From: DATAEE01 sp036258175
GTDB taxonomy: Bacteria; Acidobacteriota; Vicinamibacteria; Vicinamibacterales; 2-12-FULL-66-21
Assembly (NCBI GenBank): GCA_036258175.1
Contig: DATAEE010000161.1
Span: 8,850 to 72,849, forward strand
Direction of reading: 5' to 3'
Length of the DNA: 64,000 bases
Part shown: one piece after another, positions 42,252 through 51,087 of the stretch
Position numbering within the stretch: position 1 is the stretch's first letter
How the letters are laid out: each line of letters begins with the position of its first letter
Translations under genes and position numbers: made by a program
Notes under the pieces: generated by a model
Told to the model about the DNA's origin: nothing
Database searches by the model: none
What the model saw: only the letters and a program-made list of their open reading frames with translations

Positions 42252-43163
42252 CTACGAACCGTCGGGCCGCGGTCGCTCCCCCGGCATCCGGGCCTTCCAT
42301 TCGGCGGCGGCGCCGAAAATGCGTTCGAGGGTGTCCCCTTTCGCCAGATCGCCGCGGAGTGCCTGCAAGTCCCGAATCAACTGATCGAGCGCATCGCCGA
42401 TGTGATCGACATTCGTCGCGCAGACCTCGCGCCAGATGCGCGCCGGGCTGGACGCCAAACGGGTGGTGTCGGCAAGTCCCCGTCCGGCCAGCGCCAACCC
42501 GTCGGTCCCCGCTTCCTCGCCCACGATGCGCATCAATGCGCTCGCGGTGAGTTGTGGAAGGTGACTGAGGAATGCGAGCAGCCGGTCGTGCGCGTCTGGC
42601 GACATGAGCCGCGGCACGGCGCCGAGAGCGGTTACAAACGCGAACAGCCGGTCGATGGTCTGTCCCGCGTCGTCCCGATCGGGTGTCAGGATCCACGGCC
42701 GTCCCTTGAACAGATCGGCGCGGGCATGGTCGATGCCAGCGCGCGCCGCGCCAGCCAGCGGGTGGCCACCGACGAAGGTGAACCGCGGTGGCAGTTTGCG
42801 TGCGGCGGTGACGATCGCACGCTTGGTGCTGCCGAGATCCGTTACGATCGCCGGACCCGGCACCAATTCGTCGAGCCGGGCGAGGAGCGAGACATTCTCT
42901 TCGACGGGCGCCGCCAGCACGATGACGTCCGCTTCCGCGATGACGACGAGATCATCTGCGGCGACGTCGATGGCATGCTGAACCATCGCCCGTTCGAGGA
43001 CGTCCTTCTCGTCGACGCCGATGACGAGCGCCGACGGCCACACCTCCCGGGCGGCCAATGCGAGCGATCCGCCCATGAGCCCGAGTCCCACGATCCCGAT
43101 CTTGTCGAAGACGGGCGCGTGTCCCGGCGAACCGGCTCGAACTACAGGAAGGGTCTTGCTCAT
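42252..43163 (-). CDS. tyrA: Prephenate dehydrogenase
   Basis: 303 residues. NAD-binding IGIVGLGLMGGSLALAAR at about residue 23; then LGSTKRAIV, GGHPLAGAARAG and LSHLPQLTASAL, whose His is part of the active site. It oxidises and decarboxylates prephenate (or arogenate) to the Tyr precursor. No chorismate mutase or ACT domain is fused; chorismate mutase is encoded separately upstream. A 35-base repeat-containing spacer lies between aroF and this gene. Confidence 0.94.
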   Translation of the reverse strand: MSKTLPVVRAGSPGHAPVFDKIGIVGLGLMGGSLALAAREVWPSALVIGVDEKDVLERAMVQHAIDVAADDLVVIAEADVIVLAAPVEENVSLLARLDELVPGPAIVTDLGSTKRAIVTAARKLPPRFTFVGGHPLAGAARAGIDHARADLFKGRPWILTPDRDDAGQTIDRLFAFVTALGAVPRLMSPDAHDRLLAFLSHLPQLTASALMRIVGEEAGTDGLALAGRGLADTTRLASSPARIWREVCATNVDHIGDALDQLIRDLQALRGDLAKGDTLERIFGAAAEWKARMPGERPRPDGS

Positions 43164-43198
43164 TCAGCATTCAACAATCAGCAATCGGCATTGGGCCT
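43164..43198. repeat. Short AT-rich spacer with ATTCAGCATTC/AATCAGCAATC words
   Basis: Part of a family of similar spacers (11586-11648 and 41721-41740). The words CAACAATCAGCAATCGGC repeat the TGATTGC unit seen near coaD in reverse. It lies inside the aromatic operon between aroF and tyrA. Confidence 0.4.
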
Positions 43199-44251
43199 TT
43201 ACGACACGCCCCAGCCGCGCCGTACCGCCGGCTCGAGGCAGATCGATCGGCCGATCGCCGGGGCGATGATCCGCAGCTCCGCCATCAGCCGATCGAACTG
43301 ATTCGGAAACATCGATTGCGCGCCATCGCTCTTCGCACGATCCGGGTCGCAGTGCACCTCGATCAGCAGTCCATCGGCCCCGGCTGCGACCGCCGCGCGG
43401 GCCACGGGCGCCACCTTGTCCCGGCGGCCGGTCGCGTGGCTCGGGTCGACCAGCACCGGCAGATGGCTTAGTTTTTGGACGACTGGGATCGCGGAGATGT
43501 CGAGCGTGTTCCGCGTGTAGCTCTCGAACGTCCGGATGCCGCGTTCACAGAGCATCACGTCCATGTTGCCGCCGGCGAGAACGTATTCTGCCGACAGCAG
43601 CCATTCCTCGATCGTGGCCGAGATGCCGCGCTTGAGGAGCACCGGCTTGCGGCTCTTTCCCAGCTCCCGCAGCAGCGTGAAGTTCTGCATGTTCCGGGCG
43701 CCCACCTGCAGGATGTCGACGTAGCGTTCGATCAGCTCGATCTGGCTGAGGTCCATGACCTCGGACACGAGCTTCAGGCCGTGGCGGTCAGCCGCGCCGC
43801 GTAGCATCCGCAGCCCTGCTTCGCCGAGCCCCTGAAAGCTGTACGGTGAACTGCGCGGTTTGAACGCGCCGCCGCGCAGGACTTTCGCGCCCGCGCGCTT
43901 GACGGCGGCCGCCGTCGTGTCGACTTGCTCCTCGGTTTCCGCGGAGCACGGACCGGCCATCACGACGACCTCGTCGCCGCCTATTCGCACATCGCCCACG
44001 GTAATGACGCTGTTTTCCTGTTTGAACGTGCGGCTGGCGAGCTTGTAGGGCTCCGTGATCCGCAGCACTTCGTGGACGCCCTCGAGCACCTCGATGAGTC
44101 GCGGATCCGCCTGCCGGTTGCCGCCGACCGCGCCGAGTACCGTCCGCAACGCCCCGGTCGAGCGATGCACGTCGAATCCCTGCTCGACGAGGTGCGCAAT
44201 CACGTCCTGAATTTGGTGCTCCGTCGCCCGTTCTTCCATCACCACGACCAT
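43199..44251 (-). CDS. aroF: 3-deoxy-7-phosphoheptulonate synthase (DAHP synthase, type I-beta)
   Basis: 350 residues. An N-terminal ferredoxin-like/ACT-type regulatory domain (about 1-75; MVVVMEERATEHQIQDVIAHL) leads into the barrel with MAGPCSAE, GAFKPRSSPYSFQG, KRGISATIEEWLLSAEY and VDPSHATGRRDKV. It condenses phosphoenolpyruvate and erythrose 4-phosphate, the first step of the shikimate pathway. The ACT-like head suggests feedback by Tyr or Phe, as in Thermotoga. It follows chorismate mutase after 5 bases. Confidence 0.96.
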   Translation of the reverse strand: MVVVMEERATEHQIQDVIAHLVEQGFDVHRSTGALRTVLGAVGGNRQADPRLIEVLEGVHEVLRITEPYKLASRTFKQENSVITVGDVRIGGDEVVVMAGPCSAETEEQVDTTAAAVKRAGAKVLRGGAFKPRSSPYSFQGLGEAGLRMLRGAADRHGLKLVSEVMDLSQIELIERYVDILQVGARNMQNFTLLRELGKSRKPVLLKRGISATIEEWLLSAEYVLAGGNMDVMLCERGIRTFESYTRNTLDISAIPVVQKLSHLPVLVDPSHATGRRDKVAPVARAAVAAGADGLLIEVHCDPDRAKSDGAQSMFPNQFDRLMAELRIIAPAIGRSICLEPAVRRGWGVS

Positions 44252-44256
44252 TGTCG

Positions 44257-44565
44257 TTACCTCTGTCCCATTCTCTCGAGCCGACGCGCTTCGTCGATGA
44301 TTCGCTCGAACAACCGAACGATTGCATGCGCGTCGAGCGGTCCGCCGTTCAGTTCACGTACGTGCCGGAGCACCTCGCGCTCGCGATCTGGCTGATAGAT
44401 TTCCATCCCGAGCGCCTGTTTGATTCGACCGATCTCGAGCGCGCATCCCGCCCGATCGTTGAGCAGCTGGACGAGCCGCTCGTCGAGATCGTCGATGCGG
44501 CGCCGCAGGGCGTCGATCTGCTCGCGCGCCGCCGCCTCGCCGCTCACGCCCGGCCGCTCAGCCAT
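44257..44565 (-). CDS. aroQ: Chorismate mutase (AroQ class)
   Basis: 102 residues with an all-helical AroQ fold: IDALRRRIDDLDERLVQLLNDRAGCALEIGRIK includes the active-site Arg and Lys, and YQPDREREVLRHV follows. It converts chorismate to prephenate at the Phe/Tyr branch. It overlaps trpA by 22 bases and precedes aroF by 5, so the branch-point enzyme is tied to both the Trp genes and the entry enzyme. No prephenate dehydratase is seen in this window. Confidence 0.93.
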   Translation of the reverse strand: MAERPGVSGEAAAREQIDALRRRIDDLDERLVQLLNDRAGCALEIGRIKQALGMEIYQPDREREVLRHVRELNGGPLDAHAIVRLFERIIDEARRLERMGQR

Positions 44566-45356
44566 CGCACGTACTCCGTGACGCGCCCGTCGAGCTCGGC
44601 GCTCGCCCCCGCTGCCGCGATCACGCTCACCAGGGCGCTGCCCACGACCGCCGCGTCGGCGAACCGCCCGATCTCGGCCACGTGCTCCGGCGTCGACACG
44701 CCGAAGCCGAGCGCGAGAGGCATCGGCGTCACCTCGCGAACCCTTTTCGCCAGCGCCGCCGCATCAGCAGACAGCGCGGGCCGGGCGCCGGTGACGCCAA
44801 GCCGCGAAATCCCATATAAAAACCCTTGTCCCAGCGCCGCCGCCCGCTCGATCCGGGCCCGGCTCGTCGTGGGGCTGAGTAGGAAGATCGTATCAATTCC
44901 GCTTGCAGAAAGCGTCTGCCGGAGCGGTCCGGCCTCCTCTATCGGCAGGTCGAGCGCCAGCACGCCATCCACCCCCGCCGCCGCGGCGCGAGTGGCGAAT
45001 CGCTCGGCACCCATCCGGAGCACAGGGTTCGCATAGGTGAACAGGACGATCGGTGGCGACAAGTCGCGTCGAATCGCACTCAGCATGTCGAGCGCGCGAT
45101 CGAGCGTCGTGCCGGCGGCGAGCGCTCGCTCGGAAGCGCGCTGAATCACGGGGCCATCGGCCAGCGGATCCGAAAACGGGATGCCGAGCTCGATGACGTC
45201 GGCGCCGCCGCGCGCGAGCGCCGCGAGGACGCCTGGCGTCCGCTCCAGATTGGGGTCGCCGGCAGTGACGTACGTCACGAGACCCGTGCGCCGCTCTTTT
45301 CGGATCTCAGCGAAACACGCTTCGAGCCGAGACTCACGCCGGCCTGCACCCGCCAT
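44544..45356 (-). CDS. trpA: Tryptophan synthase alpha chain
   Basis: 270 residues from ATG at 45356, which shares one base with the trpB stop (TGATG). YVTAGDPNLERT, the catalytic ELGIPFSDPLADGPVIQ with Glu and Asp, and the late GFGVSTPEHVAEI are typical. It splits indole-3-glycerol phosphate into glyceraldehyde 3-phosphate and indole, which is channelled to TrpB. Normal length. Confidence 0.97.
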   Translation of the reverse strand: MAGAGRRESRLEACFAEIRKERRTGLVTYVTAGDPNLERTPGVLAALARGGADVIELGIPFSDPLADGPVIQRASERALAAGTTLDRALDMLSAIRRDLSPPIVLFTYANPVLRMGAERFATRAAAAGVDGVLALDLPIEEAGPLRQTLSASGIDTIFLLSPTTSRARIERAAALGQGFLYGISRLGVTGARPALSADAAALAKRVREVTPMPLALGFGVSTPEHVAEIGRFADAAVVGSALVSVIAAAGASAELDGRVTEYVRWLSGRA

Positions 45357-46570
45357 CAACGTTGCTCCAGCGCTCGCGCCGCCGTCGCGACATCCTTGTC
45401 GCCCCGTCCCGAGAGATTGATCAGGATTGCCGCGTCGCAGCCAAGTGCACTCGCAATCCGTTGCGCCGCCGCGATCGCGTGCGCCGACTCGAGCGCGGGG
45501 ATGATGCCCTCCATCCTCGCGAGCGTCTGGAATCCCTGGAGCGCCTCGGCATCGGTCGCGTAGGCATATTCGGCGCGGCCGCACTCGCGGAGCCACGCGT
45601 GCTCCGGTCCGATGGCGGCGTAATCCAGGCCGGCGGAGATCGAATGCGTCAGTTCGATGTTGCCGGCGGCGTCCTGCAGCACGTAGCTGCGTGTCCCCTG
45701 CAAAATGCCGGCGGCACCACCGGCAAACCGTGCGGCATGGCGGCCCGCCACGATGCCCTCTCCGCCAGCCTCGACGCCAATCAGGCGAACGCCTTTATCA
45801 TCCAAGAAGGCATCGAAGATCCCCATTGCGTTGCTGCCGCCACCCACGCACGCGATGACGGCTTGTGGCAGGCGGCCGGCACGCTCGAGGATCTGCGCGC
45901 GCGCTTCGCAACCGATGACCGACTGAAACTCTCGCACCATGAGCGGGTACGGATGCGGCCCCAGTACCGAGCCGAGCAAGTAGTACGTGTCCGTAACGTT
46001 GGTCACCCAGTCGCGCATCGCCTCGTTGATCGCATCCTTGAGCGTGCGGCTCCCGGCGTCGACGGCTCGAACCTCGGCACCTAGCAGGCGCATGCGAAAG
46101 ACGTTCGGTTCTTGCCGCGCCATGTCCTCCGATCCCATGTAGACGCAGCACTCGAGGCCGAGCAGCGCGCACGCCGTCGCGGTCGCGACGCCGTGCTGCC
46201 CCGCTCCCGTCTCGGCCACGACTCGGCGCTTCTTCATCCGCGACGCCAGGAGCGCCTGTCCCATCGCGTTGTTGATCTTGTGCGCGCCGGTATGCGCGAG
46301 ATCTTCACGCTTGAGGAAGACCTTCGCGCCGCCCCACGCGTGCTCGAGCTGCGTCGCTTCGTAGAGCGGAGTCGGCCGGCCGACGTAGTCGGTGAGAAGT
46401 CCGGTCAGCGTCGCGCGGAACGCTTCGTCATTGCGCGCTTCGAAGTAGGCCCGTTCGAGCTCCTCGATCGGCGCGACGAGCGTCTCGGGCACGAACCGCC
46501 CGCCATACTCGCCGAAGTACCCACGAGCATCCGGGTCGCGGCGTCCGAACGATGGTCCCGGTGTCAGCAT
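45356..46570 (-). CDS. trpB: Tryptophan synthase beta chain
   Basis: 404 residues from ATG at 46570; the open frame upstream is a shadow of trpF. GYFGEYGGRFVPETL, the PLP lysine in HTGAHKINNAMGQ, ETGAGQHGVA, and the phosphate-binding VGGGSNAMGIF are all present. It condenses indole and serine to tryptophan. It overlaps trpF by 7 bases and trpA by one. A standard TrpB1-type protein. Confidence 0.98.
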   Translation of the reverse strand: MLTPGPSFGRRDPDARGYFGEYGGRFVPETLVAPIEELERAYFEARNDEAFRATLTGLLTDYVGRPTPLYEATQLEHAWGGAKVFLKREDLAHTGAHKINNAMGQALLASRMKKRRVVAETGAGQHGVATATACALLGLECCVYMGSEDMARQEPNVFRMRLLGAEVRAVDAGSRTLKDAINEAMRDWVTNVTDTYYLLGSVLGPHPYPLMVREFQSVIGCEARAQILERAGRLPQAVIACVGGGSNAMGIFDAFLDDKGVRLIGVEAGGEGIVAGRHAARFAGGAAGILQGTRSYVLQDAAGNIELTHSISAGLDYAAIGPEHAWLRECGRAEYAYATDAEALQGFQTLARMEGIIPALESAHAIAAAQRIASALGCDAAILINLSGRGDKDVATAARALEQR

Positions 46571-47178
46571 CGCTTCACCGCTTCGAACAGCGCCTGCATC
46601 TTCGCGTGGTCCTTCAGCCCTGGCGCGCGCTCGACGCCCGAGCTGACGTCGATGGCAAACGGCTGCACAGTCCGGATCGCCTCTCCGACGTTCCGCGCGT
46701 CCACGCCACCCGCGAGCACGATCCGGCGTTTTGCCGCCACGCGCGCCGCGATCGTCCAATCGATGCGCCGTCCCGTTCCTCCGCGCTTCTCCTCGTCTGT
46801 CGCGTCGAGCAGCACGGTAATGCCAGCGGGATAGGGTTCGAGAGCCGCCTCGTCGAACGACGCATCGACCCCGAACGACTTGATGACGGGCCGCCGGACT
46901 CGCGCGCAGTACTCGGGTGTCTCACGGCCGTGAAGCTGGACCGCGCCGAGCCGGACCTCTCCCGCGATTTGGTCGACTTCGGCCTCGGGTTGATCCACGA
47001 ACACGCCCACCGGCGTCACAAGAGGCGGGAGAGCGTCCACGATCGCGCGCGCCGAGATCGGGTCGATTGCCCGCGGGCTGGCCGGCCAGAAGACGAGGCC
47101 GATGGCGCTGGCGCCGAGCGCCGCGGCGTCGAGCGCGTCCTCGACGCGGGTGATTCCGCAGATCTTGACGAGCGTCAT
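46564..47178 (-). CDS. trpF: Phosphoribosylanthranilate isomerase
   Basis: 204 residues, a beta/alpha barrel. VKICGITRVEDALDAAALGASAIGLVFWPASPR contains the catalytic Cys, VQLHGRETPEYC and the phosphate-binding LAGGVDARNV and IDVSSGVERAPGLKD follow. It does the Amadori rearrangement before TrpC. The start overlaps the end of trpC by 4 bases (ATGA type). Confidence 0.97.
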   Translation of the reverse strand: MTLVKICGITRVEDALDAAALGASAIGLVFWPASPRAIDPISARAIVDALPPLVTPVGVFVDQPEAEVDQIAGEVRLGAVQLHGRETPEYCARVRRPVIKSFGVDASFDEAALEPYPAGITVLLDATDEEKRGGTGRRIDWTIAARVAAKRRIVLAGGVDARNVGEAIRTVQPFAIDVSSGVERAPGLKDHAKMQALFEAVKRC

Positions 47179-48023
47179 GCCGTCTTTGCCCTGCCGATCA
47201 GTTCCTTGAGCGCCGACGCCGGTTCCGTTGCCGTCATGAAGCGCTCACCGACGAGAAACGCGTCGTAGCCGATGCTTCCCAGCGCAGCGATGTCTTCGGG
47301 CGTCTTCAACCCGCTCTCTGCGACTCTGACTACACCTTCCGGAATTCGCGGCGCCAGCCTTCGTGTCACGTCCAGCGTGACGTCGAGCGTCCGCAGGTTG
47401 CGGTTGTTGACGCCGATGATGTCAGCTCCAGCGTCCAGGGCCCGTTGCAGCTCCGTCTCGTCATGCACCTCGACCAGCACGTCAAGGTTCAGCGCACCGG
47501 CCTTAGCAAGTAGATCCTGGAACCCCGGTCCTTTCGAGCCCGGGCTCGAGTATTCGAACGCCGCGACTATCAGCAGGACCGCGTCGGCTCCGGCGGCGCG
47601 CGCCTCCAGAAGCTGGTATTCGCTGACGATGAAGTCCTTCCGAAGGACCGGAATGTCGACCGCATCACGAACCGCCACCAGATGGTCGAGGGCGCCGTCG
47701 AAAAACGAAGGCTCGGTCAGCACGGAAATGGCGGCCGCTCCGGCAGCCGCATACGCAGCGGCGATTGCCGCGGGATCGTAGTGCCGACGAAGAACGCCGC
47801 GAGACGGCGATCGGCGTTTGCATTCCGCGATCACGCGAGGCGCGAAACCATTCGTCAGCGCTTTCCGGAAACTTCCCGCGCTGCGCGCGCCAGGCACCCC
47901 CGAGCGGACGAGTCTCTCCTCGAGGCTCGCGCTAGGAACGGTCTGCTCTCGCATCGCGACGGCGCGGCGCGTCGCGGCGACGATTGTTTCGAGCAGATCG
48001 GCGCGCGGAACCGACTCACCCAT
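47175..48023 (-). CDS. trpC: Indole-3-glycerol phosphate synthase
   Basis: 282 residues. VIAECKRRSPSRGVLRRHYDPAAIA carries the catalytic Lys, then ISVLTEPSFFDGALDHL, VLRKDFIVSEYQL, and the late VAESGLKTPEDIAAL and VGERFM. It closes the indole ring. It overlaps trpD by 8 bases and trpF by 4. Not fused to TrpF, unlike in E. coli. Confidence 0.97.
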   Translation of the reverse strand: MGESVPRADLLETIVAATRRAVAMREQTVPSASLEERLVRSGVPGARSAGSFRKALTNGFAPRVIAECKRRSPSRGVLRRHYDPAAIAAAYAAAGAAAISVLTEPSFFDGALDHLVAVRDAVDIPVLRKDFIVSEYQLLEARAAGADAVLLIVAAFEYSSPGSKGPGFQDLLAKAGALNLDVLVEVHDETELQRALDAGADIIGVNNRNLRTLDVTLDVTRRLAPRIPEGVVRVAESGLKTPEDIAALGSIGYDAFLVGERFMTATEPASALKELIGRAKTA

Positions 48024-49029
48024 TGGATGCCTTCACCAGACGGTCCAGCGCTGCGCTCGCCGCGCCGGAGTCGATCGACTCGGCCGCCTGCCGGATTCCG
48101 TCTGCGGCCGACGTTGCCGCGCCCGCAATAAGAAGCGAGACGCCGGCGTTCAGCAGCACGATGTCTCTGGCTGCGCCTTTCTCCCCTTTGAGAATGGCGC
48201 GCGCAATGGTCGCGTTATGCGTCGCATCCGCACCCTTCAAAGCGTCGGGGGTGCTCTTCGGCAGCCCAAACTCCGACGGGTGAACGTAGAACGTCCGGAC
48301 CGCGCCGCTCTGGCATTCCGAGACCTTCGTGTAGCCCGTCGTCGAGATCTCGTCCAGGCCGTCGGCGCCGTGGACGACCCAGGCGCGGTCGGCGCCCAGC
48401 AGCACGAGCGCGCGCGCGACGAGCTCGGTCAATTCGGGCCGCGGGACGCCGACGAGCTGCCGCTTCGCCCCCGCGGGGTTCGTCAACGGGCCGAGCAGAT
48501 TGAACGCCGTCCGCACTCCCAGCTCTTTTCGGGTGGGTCCGGCGTGTCGCATCGACGGATGAAAGGTTGGAGCAAAGAAGAACGCGATGCCAGCCTCGTG
48601 CAACGTCCGCTCGACGATCTCTGGCGTCGCGGTGATCTTGACGCCGAGCGCTTCGAAGAGATCGGCACTGCCGCAGCGGCTCGAGACCGAGCGGTTGCCG
48701 TGTTTGGCCACGCGGACACCGCAGCCGGCGACGACGAGCGCCGCGACCGTCGATACGTTGAAGGTGTGCGCGCGATCGCCGCCGGTGCCGCACGTGTCGA
48801 AGACACCATCCACCGGAGCGGTGAGCTTCACGGCTCGGTCTCGCATCGTTCGCGCGAGGCCGACGATCTCAGCAGGCCGCTCTCCTTTCATCGAGAGTCC
48901 GATCAGGAAACCGGCCATCTGGGCCGGCTGCGCGCGGCCGTCCATGATTTCTGCCATCGCCGCGGCCGCTTCATCCGACGAGAGATCTTCGCGGCGCGCC
49001 AGTTTCTCAATCAGCGTCGAGAACATCAC
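48016..49029 (-). CDS. trpD: Anthranilate phosphoribosyltransferase
   Basis: 337 residues. The phosphoribosyl pyrophosphate loop FDTCGTGGDRAHTFNVST and the HGNRSVSSRCGSADLFEALG motif are clear. It joins anthranilate and PRPP. The start overlaps the trpG stop by 4 bases. Independent of TrpG, unlike the fused enterobacterial protein. Confidence 0.97.
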   Translation of the reverse strand: MMFSTLIEKLARREDLSSDEAAAAMAEIMDGRAQPAQMAGFLIGLSMKGERPAEIVGLARTMRDRAVKLTAPVDGVFDTCGTGGDRAHTFNVSTVAALVVAGCGVRVAKHGNRSVSSRCGSADLFEALGVKITATPEIVERTLHEAGIAFFFAPTFHPSMRHAGPTRKELGVRTAFNLLGPLTNPAGAKRQLVGVPRPELTELVARALVLLGADRAWVVHGADGLDEISTTGYTKVSECQSGAVRTFYVHPSEFGLPKSTPDALKGADATHNATIARAILKGEKGAARDIVLLNAGVSLLIAGAATSAADGIRQAAESIDSGAASAALDRLVKASNG

Positions 49030-49592
49030 AGCTCCAGAAATGTCCTGAGGATCCGGCGCCCTTCGCCCGTCAGCACCGACTCAGGATGAAACTGCACGCC
49101 GTGCACCGGATACGTCTTGTGACGCAGCCCCATGACAGTCCCATCCTCGCTTGCTCGCGCCGCCAGTTCGAGCTCTCCAGGCCACCCCTCCGGGGCCACC
49201 GCGAGCGAATGATATCGACCGGCGGCGAACGGGCCCGCGATTCCTCTGAAAACGCCCTTCCCGTCATGTTCGACCGACGACGTCTTGCCGTGCATTAGCA
49301 CCGGCGCTCGCACGACCCGTCCTCCGAACGCGAGGCCGATGGCCTGGTGGCCGAGGCAGACGCCGAGCAGCGGAACGCGCGGTCCGAACCGTCGGATGAC
49401 GTCGACCGAGACCCCGGCATCTTCGGGACGGCCCGGACCGGGTGAGATGACGATGCGTTCGGGTCGCATGGCTTCGATCTCGTCGAGCGCAATCTGATCG
49501 TTCCGCTTCACAACGGGCGACGCCCCCAGCTCACCCAGATACTGGGCGAGGTTAAAGGTGAACGAATCGTAGTTGTCGATCAGCAGGAGCAA
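49026..49592 (-). CDS. trpG: Anthranilate synthase component II (glutamine amidotransferase)
   Basis: 188 residues from TTG at 49592, which directly gives the standard LLLLIDNYDSFTFNLAQY beginning one base after the trpE stop. The class I amidotransferase triad is seen: Cys in VCLGHQAIG, and His/Glu in GVQFHPESVLT; ISPGPGRPEDAG is the oxyanion region. It supplies ammonia to TrpE and, as often, may also serve PabB. Confidence 0.96.
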   Translation of the reverse strand: MLLLIDNYDSFTFNLAQYLGELGASPVVKRNDQIALDEIEAMRPERIVISPGPGRPEDAGVSVDVIRRFGPRVPLLGVCLGHQAIGLAFGGRVVRAPVLMHGKTSSVEHDGKGVFRGIAGPFAAGRYHSLAVAPEGWPGELELAARASEDGTVMGLRHKTYPVHGVQFHPESVLTGEGRRILRTFLEL

Positions 49593-49593
49593 G

Positions 49594-51087
49594 TCAGAGC
49601 TCCCTCTCCGCCATTTCAATCGCCTGAAGAAGCGCCTTCGCCTTGTCGCGGGTTTCCTCGTACTCCGCAGCCGGATTGGAGTCGGCGACGATTCCGGCGC
49701 CTGCCTGAACCGAGGCGCGACCATCCCGGATAGCGATGGTCCGAATGGTGATGCAGAAGTCGAGGTTTCCGGCGAAGTCGAGGTACCCCACGGCGCCGGC
49801 GTAGATCCCCCGCCGCGTCGGTTCGAGCCCGGCGAGAAGCTCCATCGCACGGATCTTTGGCGCGCCTGAGACGGTTCCGGCCGGAAAGCACGCGACCAGC
49901 GCATCGAGGCGGTCGCTTGCTTCGGCCAGGCGCCCTTCCACCGTCGACACAAGGTGCATAACGTGCGAGTACCGTTCGATCGCCATGAACTGCGGGACGC
50001 GTACCGATCCGTATTCGCACACGCGGCCGATATCGTTCCGGCCGAGATCGACCAGCATCACGTGCTCGGCGCGCTCTTTTTCGTTGCGCTTCAATTCTTC
50101 GGCGAGCCGGAGGTCGTCTTCCTCGCTTCTGCCGCGCGGCCGAGTTCCGGCGATCGGATGGGTCTCGACCCGCCGCCCTTCGACCCGGACGAGCATTTCT
50201 GGAGACGACCCGACGATCGACAGGCCGCCCATACGGAGGAAGTACATGTAGGGCGACGGATTCACGTGTCGAAGCGCCCGGTAGATCGTGAACGGATCCG
50301 CGGTCACGTTCGTGTCGAATCGTTGTGACAATACCGCCTGATAAATGTCGCCTGCGGCGATATGCTCCTTCAGCGAGCGGACGCCATCCTCATACGCGTC
50401 GCGCGGCACGTTGGAAGTCACCTGTCCCACCGGTTGCCGCGACGAAGCCGGCTGCGACAGCGTTCGTTCCAGCTCCCGCTCCAGGAACTGAATCTTTGCG
50501 CATGCGAACTGATAGAGCGCATCCAGATCTTCATCGGGTGTGATTCGCGCGTTGGCGATGATCAGGATCCGGTGTTTGACGTGGTCGAAGGCCAGCACCG
50601 TATCGAACAGCATGAAGCCCGCTTCGTCTTCGTGCGCTTCAGTCGAGGCGGCGGCGCGTGCGGCTGACCAGGCGGGTGCCAGGGACGGCTCGAACCAGGG
50701 GGCCGCGTCGTACCCCAAAAACCCCACCGCTCCGCCGGTGAAGCGCGGCAGGTCCGGCACATACGGCGCCTGAAAGTCGGCCATCAGCCCGCGAAGCGTC
50801 GTGACAAAGGGCTCCGCCGTTTCTTCACGTGTGCCCGAGCGCTCGATGATCGTCCTGCCCTCCCGGGCGCGCAGCACCAGAAAGGGGTCCTTGCCGAGGA
50901 ACGAGTACCGCGCCATGCGCTCGCCGCCTTCCACGCTTTCGAGCAGGAACGCGTAATCGGAGTGCTCAGCGATTTTCACGAACGCGGAAACCGGCGTGAG
51001 CAGGTCCGCCATGATTTCCTTCGAAACCGGCACGAACGTTCCGCGCCGCGCCAGCTCGACGAACTCTTCGTAGGTTGTCAGCTTCAT
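49594..51087 (-). CDS. trpE: Anthranilate synthase component I
   Basis: 497 residues from ATG at 51087, coupled to aroDE by an ATGA overlap. The N-terminal region has the LLESVEGGERMARYSFLG element that forms the tryptophan feedback site in known TrpE proteins; the chorismate-binding core has PIAGTRPRGR, LVDLGRNDIGRVC, SHVMHLVSTVEG, FPAGTVSGAPKIRAMEL and GIYAGAVGYLDF. It makes anthranilate from chorismate. The leader attenuator 1.5 kb upstream adds control at the mRNA level. Confidence 0.97.
   Translation of the reverse strand: MKLTTYEEFVELARRGTFVPVSKEIMADLLTPVSAFVKIAEHSDYAFLLESVEGGERMARYSFLGKDPFLVLRAREGRTIIERSGTREETAEPFVTTLRGLMADFQAPYVPDLPRFTGGAVGFLGYDAAPWFEPSLAPAWSAARAAASTEAHEDEAGFMLFDTVLAFDHVKHRILIIANARITPDEDLDALYQFACAKIQFLERELERTLSQPASSRQPVGQVTSNVPRDAYEDGVRSLKEHIAAGDIYQAVLSQRFDTNVTADPFTIYRALRHVNPSPYMYFLRMGGLSIVGSSPEMLVRVEGRRVETHPIAGTRPRGRSEEDDLRLAEELKRNEKERAEHVMLVDLGRNDIGRVCEYGSVRVPQFMAIERYSHVMHLVSTVEGRLAEASDRLDALVACFPAGTVSGAPKIRAMELLAGLEPTRRGIYAGAVGYLDFAGNLDFCITIRTIAIRDGRASVQAGAGIVADSNPAAEYEETRDKAKALLQAIEMAEREL

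Noticed and set aside
46571..46759. N-terminal extension of trpB
   Set aside because: Overlaps trpF in another frame; TrpB proteins start near the ATG at 46570.
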